From Flammeovirgaceae bacterium UBA2338 (lineage in GTDB: Bacteria > Bacteroidota > Bacteroidia > Cytophagales > Cyclobacteriaceae), in assembly GCA_002344795.1 (NCBI GenBank), contig DDUM01000068.1, forward strand, positions 69,784-103,865: a stretch of 34,082 nt of DNA. Direction: 5' to 3'. The notes beneath the pieces are model-generated. The model made no database searches. It was not told where the DNA came from and saw only the letters and a program-made list of their open reading frames with translations. A program made the position numbers and the translations under genes. Below are positions 24,964-32,751 of this stretch, one piece after another; the first letter of the stretch is position 1, and every line of letters starts with the position of its first letter.

Positions 24964-25539
24964 TTACTTAATAATTCTACGAAGGGAATACAGGGTATAG
25001 GTAAACTCATTTGATTGAAAAATCTCAAATCCAAACCTTGTATACCACGGAATATTTCTATCCACAGACGTCTCCAAATAAATTGGGAGGCCGTCTTGTT
25101 CATATTTCTCGATAATCTCCGACAATAATCTACTCCCAACTCCCTCATTCTGGTGATTTGGTTCAACTCCAATAAACCACAGGTAGCAAACATTATTCTT
25201 GGGGTGGTGGGCTTTTACCTTCGCTTCTCTATTCATTACAGCAATTACCCTCCGAATCCCAATGGCACCAAAGGCCAACTTAATGTCCCACAAAATAGAT
25301 CGAAAAGAAAAACGTTTGCGGTCTGGGATCATAATGAGAGCGCAACCTTTCTGATCATCCGAAATCCAAATATCCCCGAAGTTAAGGCATAAGTTGAATG
25401 AGTATTCCACCAAAAGTCTAATTCTCTCCTTTCTTCTCTGGTCTTGTTTGATGACATAGTTTACACTTTTGTTATCATCAAACGAGTCAGAGAGAATTCT
25501 TAAAACCAACTCCTTATGATCAACTCTTCCTAGTTCCAT
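24964..25539 (-). CDS. GNAT-family N-acetyltransferase
   Basis: A 191-aa protein with the GNAT acetyl-CoA-binding core: VCYLWFIGVEPNHQNEGVGS (about residues 126-145) with the Q/R-x-x-G-x-G loop QNEGVG, and a C-terminal NIPWYTRFGFEIF motif. The N-terminal part is variable (RVDHKELVLRILSDSFDD). It would acetylate a small molecule or protein amine. Substrate cannot be told from sequence. It sits 40 nt upstream of the LuxR-type gene on the same strand and may be its operon partner. Confidence 0.82.
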   Translation of the reverse strand: MELGRVDHKELVLRILSDSFDDNKSVNYVIKQDQRRKERIRLLVEYSFNLCLNFGDIWISDDQKGCALIMIPDRKRFSFRSILWDIKLAFGAIGIRRVIAVMNREAKVKAHHPKNNVCYLWFIGVEPNHQNEGVGSRLLSEIIEKYEQDGLPIYLETSVDRNIPWYTRFGFEIFQSNEFTYTLYSLRRIIK

Positions 25540-25603
25540 ACTAAAAAGTATCTTACAAAAAGATTGTTAGCTGAAGTGAAACTAGGTCTTGAAGTGTATT
25601 TTT

Positions 25604-25629
25604 CTTACATCATAAAAGAGGGATGTAAG
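25604..25629 (+). terminator. Hairpin with downstream T-run
   Basis: CTTACATC (25604-25611) and GATGTAAG (25622-25629) form a perfect 8-bp stem with a 10-nt loop, followed on the plus strand by TTTTTG. It looks like a rho-independent terminator for plus-strand transcription, although no plus-strand gene is upstream of it. An operator role for the nearby GNAT gene is possible. Confidence 0.3.
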
Positions 25630-25726
25630 TTTTTGTAAACACCAAAAAGATAAACTATGCAGAATCTAACCTTAATAGGGGTATCGATGATAATTAAATC
25701 AGTATGGTTTTTTTTGATATGGGTAA

Positions 25727-26983
25727 TTACTTGTAGAACTTTTTCTCATTTGAGATGTAAGGTTTACTGAGTTTTCCTTTAAGTTTTTGCATATCAGAAC
25801 TGATTTTCTTTTGAACAATTTTTCCGTAAATCTGGGTTGTACGAATATCAGTATGACCAAGAAGTTCCATTGCTGTCTCCATAGGGACATCATTCAGCAA
25901 AAGCACTGTAGTTGCAAAAGTGTGCCGAGCTGTGTGGGTGGTTAATTTCTTTTTGATACCACACAAATCAGCAACCTCTTTGAGATACGCATTATACCGC
26001 TGGTTACTGTTCATTGGAAGTAATTTTTTGAATGCTTTGCAGTATTCATGATCTCTATACTTTTCAATGATTTCAAGTGGAATTGGAAGCAGGGGCACAT
26101 TTTCAGTTGTATCTGTCTTCTTGCGGTTTCGAATAATCCATTTTTCACCATCAATTCCAACTGCGATATCGTCAACTGTCAAAGCTTCAGCATCAGAGTA
26201 AGCATATCCTGTGTAACAACTAAATACGTAGCAATCACGCACCTCTTCCAGTCGTTTAACATTGAATTCCTTTTTGTAGAGCAAATCAAGCTCCTCTTGA
26301 TCCAGGAACTCCCTCTTGGTCTTTTTGATTGAACATTTGAAGTGTTCAAAAGGATTGGTGGAAATATATTCCAACATAACGCCATATTTCATGATCTGCT
26401 TTAAATCTTTCGCGTACTTCATTGCAGTGTTATGGCCTATCTTCTCAACTGCCCTCAGATAATGTTCAAATTCTACAATAAAGTTCAATTTCAATTCATC
26501 GAGATCGACATCCGTTCTCCTGAATTTGGATTTAACAAAATCCCTGCACTTTCCATATAAGATTTGAAACCTCTTATGCCTACCTTCTGATAGATCATTG
26601 ACTTCTCTACGTTCAAGAAGGTGCTGGTTGAATTGTCGGAATAGTTGCAGAAATGTTTTCTTGATTTCCTTTACGCCTTTGTAGCTTTTCTTTACGTCAT
26701 CAGCCGAAACAATTTCCTTGGTGGAAATCAAAATATTATAGTGCTTAATGACTTCAGCTTTGACAAGGGTCAAATAATCATTGATTTGCCCGGCTTCACT
26801 ATACTTTTCAAGGACCTTGCTGTTTTCTGGATCCCAGAATTTAGGGAAAATTTGCTTTTGAGTGGAGAATTCAGCCCGTTGTCCATCAACGGTAATCCTT
26901 GCCCAAATGGGTACAAGACCCTGTTTGTTCATTTTGGACTTCTTAAGCCAAAAGAGAATTGAGAATGTTTGATTGAAGTTCAT
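25727..26983 (-). CDS. int: Tyrosine recombinase (integrase) of the ICE
   Basis: A 418-aa integrase of the Bacteroidota conjugative-element type. The N-terminal arm-binding domain covers about residues 1-90, a core-binding SAM-like domain about 110-210, and the catalytic domain about 225-390. Catalytic residues visible are K289, H350, R353, H377 and the nucleophile Y386. The first-box Arg is absent: the position normally reading TG-x-R is TGYAYSD (258-264). This is also known for IntDOT-like recombinases and need not mean loss of activity. It lies about 245 nt from tRNA-Lys with a repeat-rich stretch between, the classic arrangement of an ICE end. Minus strand, transcribed away from the tRNA. 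Confidence 0.92.
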   Translation of the reverse strand: MNFNQTFSILFWLKKSKMNKQGLVPIWARITVDGQRAEFSTQKQIFPKFWDPENSKVLEKYSEAGQINDYLTLVKAEVIKHYNILISTKEIVSADDVKKSYKGVKEIKKTFLQLFRQFNQHLLERREVNDLSEGRHKRFQILYGKCRDFVKSKFRRTDVDLDELKLNFIVEFEHYLRAVEKIGHNTAMKYAKDLKQIMKYGVMLEYISTNPFEHFKCSIKKTKREFLDQEELDLLYKKEFNVKRLEEVRDCYVFSCYTGYAYSDAEALTVDDIAVGIDGEKWIIRNRKKTDTTENVPLLPIPLEIIEKYRDHEYCKAFKKLLPMNSNQRYNAYLKEVADLCGIKKKLTTHTARHTFATTVLLLNDVPMETAMELLGHTDIRTTQIYGKIVQKKISSDMQKLKGKLSKPYISNEKKFYK

Positions 26984-27081
26984 GGTCGTAATATTTAAGT
27001 GACTGAACTCGCTTCAATTGACTGCAAATAGTTTAGTTGAGAATTGATGCCGATCGATTTGTTTCGTCATCATTTGCTCCT

Positions 27082-27150
27082 CGGGGACCAAGTAACAAAA
27101 AACCAATAGGTCCCCGAATAGGTCCCCTACCCCTTGGATTTGTTTGTTAC
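27082..27150. repeat. Repeat cluster between integrase and tRNA, candidate attachment region
   Basis: This stretch holds CGGGGACC (27082-27089) with its inverse GGTCCCCG (27109-27116), and a direct repeat AATAGGTCCCC at 27105-27115 and 27117-27127. It also holds GTAACAAA (27092-27099) with its inverse TTTGTTAC (27143-27150). Nested direct and inverted repeats near an integrase are typical of arm-type integrase sites at an att end. The crossover core is probably at the tRNA 3' end, but the second att copy is outside this window and cannot be compared. Confidence 0.5.
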
Positions 27151-27174
27151 TTTTTGAATGGCCTGATAATGAAA

Positions 27175-27206
27175 AAAGCCACTCTTCATTGATTTTGAGT
27201 GGCTTT
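27175..27206 (-). terminator. Rho-independent terminator downstream of tRNA-Lys
   Basis: AAAGCCACTC (27175-27184) and GAGTGGCTTT (27197-27206) form a 10-bp perfect stem with a 12-nt loop. On the minus strand the stem is followed by a T-run (complement of 27172-27177). It lies 22 nt beyond the tRNA 3' end, in the direction of tRNA transcription, so it is the likely tRNA-Lys terminator. It may also insulate the integrase region from tRNA transcription. Confidence 0.72.
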
Positions 27207-27228
27207 GGTTTCGGATGAACCTACAATG

Positions 27229-27301
27229 TGATCCCGCTGGGGCTCGAACCCAGGACCCTAACATTAAAAGTGTTATGCTCTACCAGCTGAGCTACGGAAT
27301 C
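27229..27301 (-). tRNA. tRNA-Lys (anticodon TTT)
   Basis: A 73-nt intact tRNA. Acceptor stem GATTCCG pairs with CGGGATC (one G-T wobble). D-arm is GCTC-AGCTGGTA-GAGC, anticodon arm TAACA-CTTTTAA-TGTTA with anticodon TTT, and T-arm CTGGG-TTCGAGC-CCCAG. The discriminator is A and no CCA is encoded. The gene is on the minus strand and its 3' end faces the integrase, which fits use as the chromosomal integration site. The tRNA is complete after integration, so it should still function. Confidence 0.95.
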
Positions 27302-27317
27302 TTTTCCCGAAATCTTA

Positions 27318-27369
27318 CTCTACCCCCTTCCGATCAGTATCGGGACTTTTGGGAGAGCTACGGAATCTT
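27318..27369 (-). pseudogene. Decayed tRNA-Lys 5' fragment with palindrome insertion
   Basis: AAGATTCCGTAGCTC on the minus strand (27355-27369) is an exact 15-bp copy of the tRNA-Lys 5' end and its leading bases (27289-27303). After it, a palindrome-containing stretch (CCGAT-CAGT-ATCGG stem at 27330-27343) separates it from GGTAGAG (27318-27324), which matches the next part of the tRNA D-arm. It reads as a 5' tRNA relic whose D-loop was interrupted by a repeat element. The 15-bp match is clear; the GGTAGAG match is short and may be chance. Confidence 0.5.
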
Positions 27370-27426
27370 ATCAATCTTGCCTAAATTTGTGGCTTGCCTG
27401 ATTTGAGGGCACAAAGGTAACAGGTT

Positions 27427-28161
27427 ATGAAAAATAAGCAAAACGCGATTTCAAATATTCTGACACTTATTCTATTTCTTCTTGCCACTCAGCTGAATGC
27501 TCAGGCTTCCGAGGGGTTGATCAAAACAGCAGACTCCTTATTTGCAGCTAAACAATACACTCAATCGCTCGAACTCTACAAGGATGTACTAAAAAGACAC
27601 GAATACTCAGAATCTATGCTACTCAAGATGGCCTTTATTCAGGAGGGGCTGGGCAAGATCAGTGAATCATTGTATTATCTCAATCTGTACCAACAAGTCT
27701 CAGATGATGAGCTCGCTTTGTTGAAAATGGAAGAATTGGCTAAAAAACACCGCCTGCAGGGTTACTCTGCAAGCCAATCGTGGCAAGTTTCACTTTTGTT
27801 CAAAAAATATTATGACATCATCTTAAAGGTATTGTTGAGCATAGCGATCCTATTGTTTGCCATATTGATCTATCTGAAACGCAAGAAAATGAATCCAATG
27901 CCTGTAGCCATATCTCTTTCCGTGTTTCTGGCGTTGTTATTTTTCCATGTCAACTTTAGCCAAAATAAAAACTCAGGAATCGTTCATCACAATTCAACCT
28001 ACCTGATGAGTGGACCGTCCGCTGGCTCCTCAGTGGTAGAAATTATTGATGAAGGTCATCTACTGGATATCCTGGACAAAAAGGACATTTGGATTCGTAC
28101 TAAATGGATGAATCAGGATGTGTATGTAAAGGAAGATCAAATATTGATGATTGAATTATAG
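27427..28161 (+). CDS. TPR/SH3-domain membrane protein (BatE-like)
   Basis: A 244-aa protein with a signal peptide (about 1-27, ending LNAQAS). TPR-like helices follow (GLIKTADSLFAAKQYTQSLE at about 30-49, then a second repeat pair to about 100). Two membrane segments lie at about 132-150 and 157-175. A C-terminal SH3b-like domain covers about residues 180-243 (STYLMSGPSAGSSVVEIIDE, then LLDILDKKDIWIRTKW). This TPR-TM-SH3 order resembles BatE-like proteins of Bacteroidota aerotolerance clusters, but no batA-D partners are adjacent, so the name is tentative. It is the first host gene past the tRNA. Its stop directly abuts that of the convergent neighbour. Confidence 0.72.
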   Translation: MKNKQNAISNILTLILFLLATQLNAQASEGLIKTADSLFAAKQYTQSLELYKDVLKRHEYSESMLLKMAFIQEGLGKISESLYYLNLYQQVSDDELALLKMEELAKKHRLQGYSASQSWQVSLLFKKYYDIILKVLLSIAILLFAILIYLKRKKMNPMPVAISLSVFLALLFFHVNFSQNKNSGIVHHNSTYLMSGPSAGSSVVEIIDEGHLLDILDKKDIWIRTKWMNQDVYVKEDQILMIEL

Positions 28162-30831
28162 CTAATATCGAATAGAAAGAGCGCCTTTGTATTCTCTATC
28201 TGAGTATTCAATCAAATAGAAGTAAACACCGGCCGCTTCTCCTTTTCCTGACCATTTGAAGTTTCGGTCAGTACTCTTAAAAACTTCTTTCCCCCACCTA
28301 TTATAAATGCGTATCGCTTGAAACGCAGAAACACAATTGTCCAGAGGTAAAATGTTCACCATGTCTCCGGTTTCCAAATCCTTAATCTCCATAGCATAAT
28401 AGTCATTTACTCCATCATCATTCGGTGAAAAGTAGTTGATGGGAGTAAAACCATTATCACCTCCATCGACATCTTTTATTTTAATATCAATTGCAACCGT
28501 ATCCGCCTTGGCATTAAAGCACCTGTCGTCTGCAACGCGAAAAGTAAAAGTGTAGTCGTTTTCATAAACTCCATTTTCAAATATGGAACAGTCCGGGTTC
28601 CAACTAAAAGTACTTGAAACTGATCCTTCTCCCTCGGCCTCTTCAAAAATGTAACCAGTTGGAGTCACATTCCCCTCAGCTTTGATCATTTCTAACTTAA
28701 TAAAATCCTTTGGGGAATTGTCGGCATCCGATCCCTGTAAACCAAGTACAATCTGATTGCCTCGGATCATTTGTATTTGATTGTTAGCCAATGTCATCTC
28801 CGGATTTAAATTATTAACTGCAAGCAATGGCTTTGCATTAAGGGGCGGTAAAACCTTTACCTCTACTTCCACGGTATCTGCCTGGTAAATCTTGCATTTG
28901 TTTAAACTATCTACCACAAGAAACTGGAGATCAAAGCTATTCAGTTTATCCAGGTCCAATTTGTCACAATTTAAATCCCAGCTGAATTGGGATTGGATGG
29001 GTGAAAGCCCCTCCGCTTTGGCAAATGAGACTCCAAGTCCCCTCAGGGAATCTGCACTCAATTGATTGCTTCCAAGCAAATCCAGCACCAGATGATCGCT
29101 GGCGTCCGGATCTTTCCCTGTAACAATAAAATTTAAATTCTCAAAAATCCTTCGCTGAACACCCGTCACCAATCGTTCATTAAGAACTGAAGTAAGGTTA
29201 GTATCTATGATAGGTGGACCATTGTCCGGCAACTTAACAGTAAAGTTATAGTCAAGCTTAATAGGTTCGTTCAAATCACATTCATCCAGATCATCCACCT
29301 GAATAGTCACCTTGAAAGTAGTTCGTTTCGTGAAGTCATAAATATCACAAAAGGCATCCCATTGCAAATGTCCCTGAACAATTCCTGGCCACTGGTTGTC
29401 AACAACATATGTTATTCCGGCATCCTTCAAAAGAAAACCATCTGTAAGTATCGATACCAAAAGTTCATCACCATCATTATCAAGCACTTCAAAAGGTAAA
29501 TCTAAAGTGGAGTTTCCTTCGTCTAGAAATACATCTACAGAACCTGTAGTAAAGTAAGGATCAGTATTAGGTGGTGGAGTCACATCAACTGTCACCTTTA
29601 GCGTATCTAACAAGGGAAGACTACAGGCATCATCCATGGCAATAATGCCCACTTCATAAGGCCCACCGATGAAAAAAGGACAAACAGGAAAACAAATACT
29701 AAAATCCTTTGTGCTACCATGGTCGAGTGTGGCCGTAACCTCCAGTGGCAGAATTTCAGTCAGGTTTTTATTGTTAAAATTTAAACCCACGGCACGTATA
29801 CGGATGTTCTCGGTAAAATTATGTGTCATCTTTTCAGAATCTGCGTCAGACACCGTTACTGTAATGCACCTGTCCTGCCCCGTATCTGCTGCGGTCAGTG
29901 TCACATGGGTTGGTCCGGTGATCTGTGGTGGTACTGCATCGGCACAACCATCCACCACAAGCATTTGAAAATCCCTCCTTGATACACCAATCAATTCCTT
30001 GTCTCTATACTCTTCTACCTTAACAGCAAACACAAATAACCCTTGAATGAGGGGTGTGGCGGTAAGTAATCCATTTTTACTTATTTTAAGGTCAGGATTA
30101 CCGCCAATTACATGGTCAATATCGAAGCCCGGCCTCCACTGCACCAAGGGATAAGGTTTTGGCAAAATATTGGGCAATGCTACCGCTTCGTGTGTATTCA
30201 ATGGAGTGGTGAGGGTATACACCAGCGAATCTCCATCATCATCCACTCCGGCAAAATCTACATAATAAGGCCGGCCAGGGCAAGCGTAATCATTGAGTGG
30301 AGGAAACAGTCGGGGGGAAGAATTAATAAAAGGCTCACCATTTTTTACTACCGGAGGAAACTCCAGTAAAAAAGTTTGTCCTGCTGATATTCCTCCTGAT
30401 TGTGATCCAGGGTCATCACTATATATATTGGTAATAGAATAATTCCGGCAACACCTTTCCCAGGTCACGTAGTACCCTTCCGGCTCATTGAACAAAGAAG
30501 GATTTAAAGTGAGCGTGGTTGTATAAATAAGTTTATCAGTAACTATCTCACCATTGGAGCACTCCGGTTGTGTATAGGCAACACTACTTTCATTACTCAA
30601 TTGCAAGACCACACTTGAAATAAATGTATCTGTACTTTTGTGAAAAATAGAGACTGTAGCCGTTTGATCTTTCGCTCCCGCAGCTCCGTTAATTTTATCA
30701 AAGTAAATGATGAGGTTAAGTCGGTAAGTTGAACCACTGATGTGCAGCAATTCAAACTCACCCCCTACAATATGAGATGCGCCTGCCTGAAGGCAACAAA
30801 GGCAAAATAAAACAACAAAAAATCTCCTCAT
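28162..30831 (-). CDS. Large secreted protein with gliding-motility-type C-terminal (T9SS type B) domain
   Basis: An 889-aa protein. The start at 30831 (MRRFFVVLFCLCCLQAGASH) gives a signal peptide; a longer frame to 30873 would bury it. The N-terminal part contains VGGEFELLHISGSTYRLNLI. The middle holds repeated Ig- or cadherin-like modules with D-x-D-rich loops (GVDDDGDSLVYTL, DNDGDELLVSIL, DPDASDHLVLDLL, DADNSPKDFI). The C-terminal 95 residues (NYFSPNDDGVNDYYAM, IYNRWGKEVFKSTD, GKGEAAGVYFYLIEYSD) are the gliding-motility-associated C-terminal domain, a type IX secretion sorting signal. It would be exported to the cell surface or medium as an adhesin-like protein. It is divergent from rlmD across a 111-bp gap. 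Confidence 0.85.
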   Translation of the reverse strand: MRRFFVVLFCLCCLQAGASHIVGGEFELLHISGSTYRLNLIIYFDKINGAAGAKDQTATVSIFHKSTDTFISSVVLQLSNESSVAYTQPECSNGEIVTDKLIYTTTLTLNPSLFNEPEGYYVTWERCCRNYSITNIYSDDPGSQSGGISAGQTFLLEFPPVVKNGEPFINSSPRLFPPLNDYACPGRPYYVDFAGVDDDGDSLVYTLTTPLNTHEAVALPNILPKPYPLVQWRPGFDIDHVIGGNPDLKISKNGLLTATPLIQGLFVFAVKVEEYRDKELIGVSRRDFQMLVVDGCADAVPPQITGPTHVTLTAADTGQDRCITVTVSDADSEKMTHNFTENIRIRAVGLNFNNKNLTEILPLEVTATLDHGSTKDFSICFPVCPFFIGGPYEVGIIAMDDACSLPLLDTLKVTVDVTPPPNTDPYFTTGSVDVFLDEGNSTLDLPFEVLDNDGDELLVSILTDGFLLKDAGITYVVDNQWPGIVQGHLQWDAFCDIYDFTKRTTFKVTIQVDDLDECDLNEPIKLDYNFTVKLPDNGPPIIDTNLTSVLNERLVTGVQRRIFENLNFIVTGKDPDASDHLVLDLLGSNQLSADSLRGLGVSFAKAEGLSPIQSQFSWDLNCDKLDLDKLNSFDLQFLVVDSLNKCKIYQADTVEVEVKVLPPLNAKPLLAVNNLNPEMTLANNQIQMIRGNQIVLGLQGSDADNSPKDFIKLEMIKAEGNVTPTGYIFEEAEGEGSVSSTFSWNPDCSIFENGVYENDYTFTFRVADDRCFNAKADTVAIDIKIKDVDGGDNGFTPINYFSPNDDGVNDYYAMEIKDLETGDMVNILPLDNCVSAFQAIRIYNRWGKEVFKSTDRNFKWSGKGEAAGVYFYLIEYSDREYKGALSIRY

Positions 30832-30942
30832 AGCAGGTACCAATTCGAAATATAAGGATTGTACCTGGGGCAAGAAACCCCCATAATAGTGTATTTTAAA
30901 TTATTCGGGATACTTGTGAATTCGTGGTATTTTCGCGCCAAT

Positions 30943-32367
30943 ATGAAGAAAGGGGACTTGCTGGAAAATGTGTACATAGAAACCATGGCAGCGGAAGGGA
31001 AATGCGTTGCCAAAATAGATGGGCTTGTCATATTTCTAAAAGGAGGCGCACCTGGAGACGTGGTGGAAGCAACCATTACCCGCAAGAAAAAAAACTTTAT
31101 CGAAGCTCGGGTAACTAAAATACTCAAAGAATCAGATCAACGTATTCAACCCTTTTGTTCTCATTTCGGCATCTGTGGTGGATGTACGTGGCAGCATATC
31201 AACTACGAAACTCAACTCTTTTATAAACAAAAACAGGTTCAGGATAATTTAGAACGAATTGGCGGGCTTAATCTTCCTCCAATAAAGCCCATACTTGGTT
31301 CAGCGAAAACAAAACTATACCGCAACAAGCTCGATTATACATTCACACACAGTGAATGGCTTACCTGGGAAGATTTGCAAAGCGACAGAATAAAAGGTCC
31401 GGCCCTTGGTTTTCATATTCCAAAAATGTTTGACAAGGTATTCGATGTAAAGGAATGCCACCTCCAGCCTGATCCATCCAATGGCATTCGATTGGCATTA
31501 AAAGAGATCGCACTTAAAATGAATATCCCGTTCTTCGATTTAAGAAGTCAGGAAGGTTTTTTGAGAACAGTGACTATCCGCACCTCAACATCAGGGGAAA
31601 CCATGGTTATCCTTCAGGTAACACAAAACAAAATGGAGTGGATAGAACCCCTCCTTCAAATGCTGGCGGATAAGTTTCCCCAACTTACCTCCATCAACTA
31701 CGTCATCAACAACAAAAGAAATGATACTTTCAATGACCTTGAAGTGATCACCTGGAAAGGCAATCCTTATATAACAGAGCAAATGCCTCAGCAGGCGGGT
31801 AAAACCGGTGGCGAAGGAATACTTCAATTCAGGGTTGGCCCCAAATCATTTTATCAAACCAATTCCGATCAGGCTCATGAATTGTATAAAATTGCCTGGG
31901 AGTTGGCCGATCTGAAAGGAGATGAGCTCGTGTATGATCTTTACACTGGTACGGGCACGATTGCCAACTTTGTGGCTAATAATGCAAAAAAGGTAATCGG
32001 ACTGGAATATGTAGCCGATGCCATTGAGGATGCAAAGATCAATTCAGAGATTAACGGAATTACCAATACGGAATTCTTTGGGGGAGATATTAAAGATTTA
32101 CTCGATGATGCTTTTTTAGATACACACGGAAGACCAGATGTGATTATTACCGATCCTCCCAGGGCAGGTATGCACGAGGATGTATGCAAAATGATTTTGA
32201 AAGCCGAGCCACAACGCATTGTTTATGTCAGTTGCAACCCAGCTACCCAGGCCCGCGATCTTAAAATCCTTTCAGAAAAATACGAGATCAACTCAGTTCA
32301 ACCAGTGGACATGTTTCCGCATACAATGCATGTGGAAAATGTGGTAAGTCTCCAACGTATTACATAA
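30943..32367 (+). CDS. rlmD: 23S rRNA (uracil-C5)-methyltransferase RlmD
   Basis: A 474-aa TrmA/RumA-family RNA methyltransferase; RlmD methylates U1939 of 23S rRNA. It has an N-terminal TRAM-like domain (about 1-60) and an iron-sulfur cluster with Cys at residues 72, 78, 81 and 172. The SAM domain has VYDLYTGTGTIANFVANNAK and TDPPRAGMH, and the catalytic Cys431 sits in IVYVSCNP. Start ATG at 30943-30945 (MKKGDLLENV) gives the normal family N-terminus; a longer frame from 30859 would add 28 unrelated residues. It is chromosomal housekeeping and marks host DNA outside the ICE. Which U54-, U747- or U1939-specific member it is, is inferred from length and Cys spacing. Confidence 0.88.
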   Translation: MKKGDLLENVYIETMAAEGKCVAKIDGLVIFLKGGAPGDVVEATITRKKKNFIEARVTKILKESDQRIQPFCSHFGICGGCTWQHINYETQLFYKQKQVQDNLERIGGLNLPPIKPILGSAKTKLYRNKLDYTFTHSEWLTWEDLQSDRIKGPALGFHIPKMFDKVFDVKECHLQPDPSNGIRLALKEIALKMNIPFFDLRSQEGFLRTVTIRTSTSGETMVILQVTQNKMEWIEPLLQMLADKFPQLTSINYVINNKRNDTFNDLEVITWKGNPYITEQMPQQAGKTGGEGILQFRVGPKSFYQTNSDQAHELYKIAWELADLKGDELVYDLYTGTGTIANFVANNAKKVIGLEYVADAIEDAKINSEINGITNTEFFGGDIKDLLDDAFLDTHGRPDVIITDPPRAGMHEDVCKMILKAEPQRIVYVSCNPATQARDLKILSEKYEINSVQPVDMFPHTMHVENVVSLQRIT

Positions 32368-32472
32368 AACGTCAAAAAATTATTTATACGCTTTTTCAGG
32401 CGAATAGTCAAGATCGCAAAAGTTAGGACAGCATATTGTTTGGAAAAATGTTCAACCTACATTTAGATAATT

Positions 32473-32514
32473 GCTAATTATAGTATGTAGACGCGAATGC
32501 ATACTATAGTTAGC
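32473..32514 (+). promoter_or_regulatory. C-protein operator and -7 promoter element
   Basis: GCTAATTATAGTATG (32473-32487) and CATACTATAGTTAGC (32500-32514) are 15-bp inverted arms with one mismatch and a 12-nt spacer. The right arm runs into TAGCTTTG (32511-32518), a match to the Bacteroidota -7 element TAnnTTTG. The GTG start of the controller gene is at 32535, so the leader is very short. No good -33 element is visible. The site fits an operator for the controller protein overlapping the promoter of the controller and endonuclease genes. Confidence 0.62.
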
Positions 32515-32534
32515 TTTGTCCAATAGCTTGTAAC

Positions 32535-32750
32535 GTGGCAAAAAAGAAGATTCTAATTCGATTTGGTGATAAAGTAAGAAAATTGAGGAAAGAAAAAAAT
32601 CTTTCCCAAGAGGAGTTGTCCTTCAAATCAAATCTTCATCGAACTTATATAGGGATGATTGAAAGGGCAGAAAAAAACATAACACTTATCAACATGGAAA
32701 AAATTGCTCACGCGCTTGAAGTTGAATTGGAGGAGCTTTTAAAGAGTTAA
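32535..32750 (+). CDS. Restriction-modification controller (C) protein, XRE-type
   Basis: A 71-aa HTH protein starting at GTG (32535). It is a compact XRE/C-protein-like domain: FGDKVRKLRKEKNLSQEELS (about residues 10-29), then FKSNLHRTYIGMIERAEKNI with the recognition helix, then LINMEKIAHALEVELEELLK. C proteins regulate type II R-M systems by binding inverted repeats upstream of their own gene, delaying endonuclease production. A matching inverted repeat is present at 32473-32514. The endonuclease gene follows 1 nt after the stop, so both are in one transcript. Confidence 0.83.
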   Translation: MAKKKILIRFGDKVRKLRKEKNLSQEELSFKSNLHRTYIGMIERAEKNITLINMEKIAHALEVELEELLKS

Positions 32751-32751
32751 A

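Noticed and set aside
28156..28166. Abutting stop codons of two convergent genes (TATAGCTAATA) as a special element
   Set aside because: TAG next to CTA is expected by chance for tail-to-tail genes and no hairpin surrounds it.
30859..30942. 28-residue N-terminal extension of RlmD
   Set aside because: It is not part of the family N-terminus and overlaps the divergent gene's upstream region.
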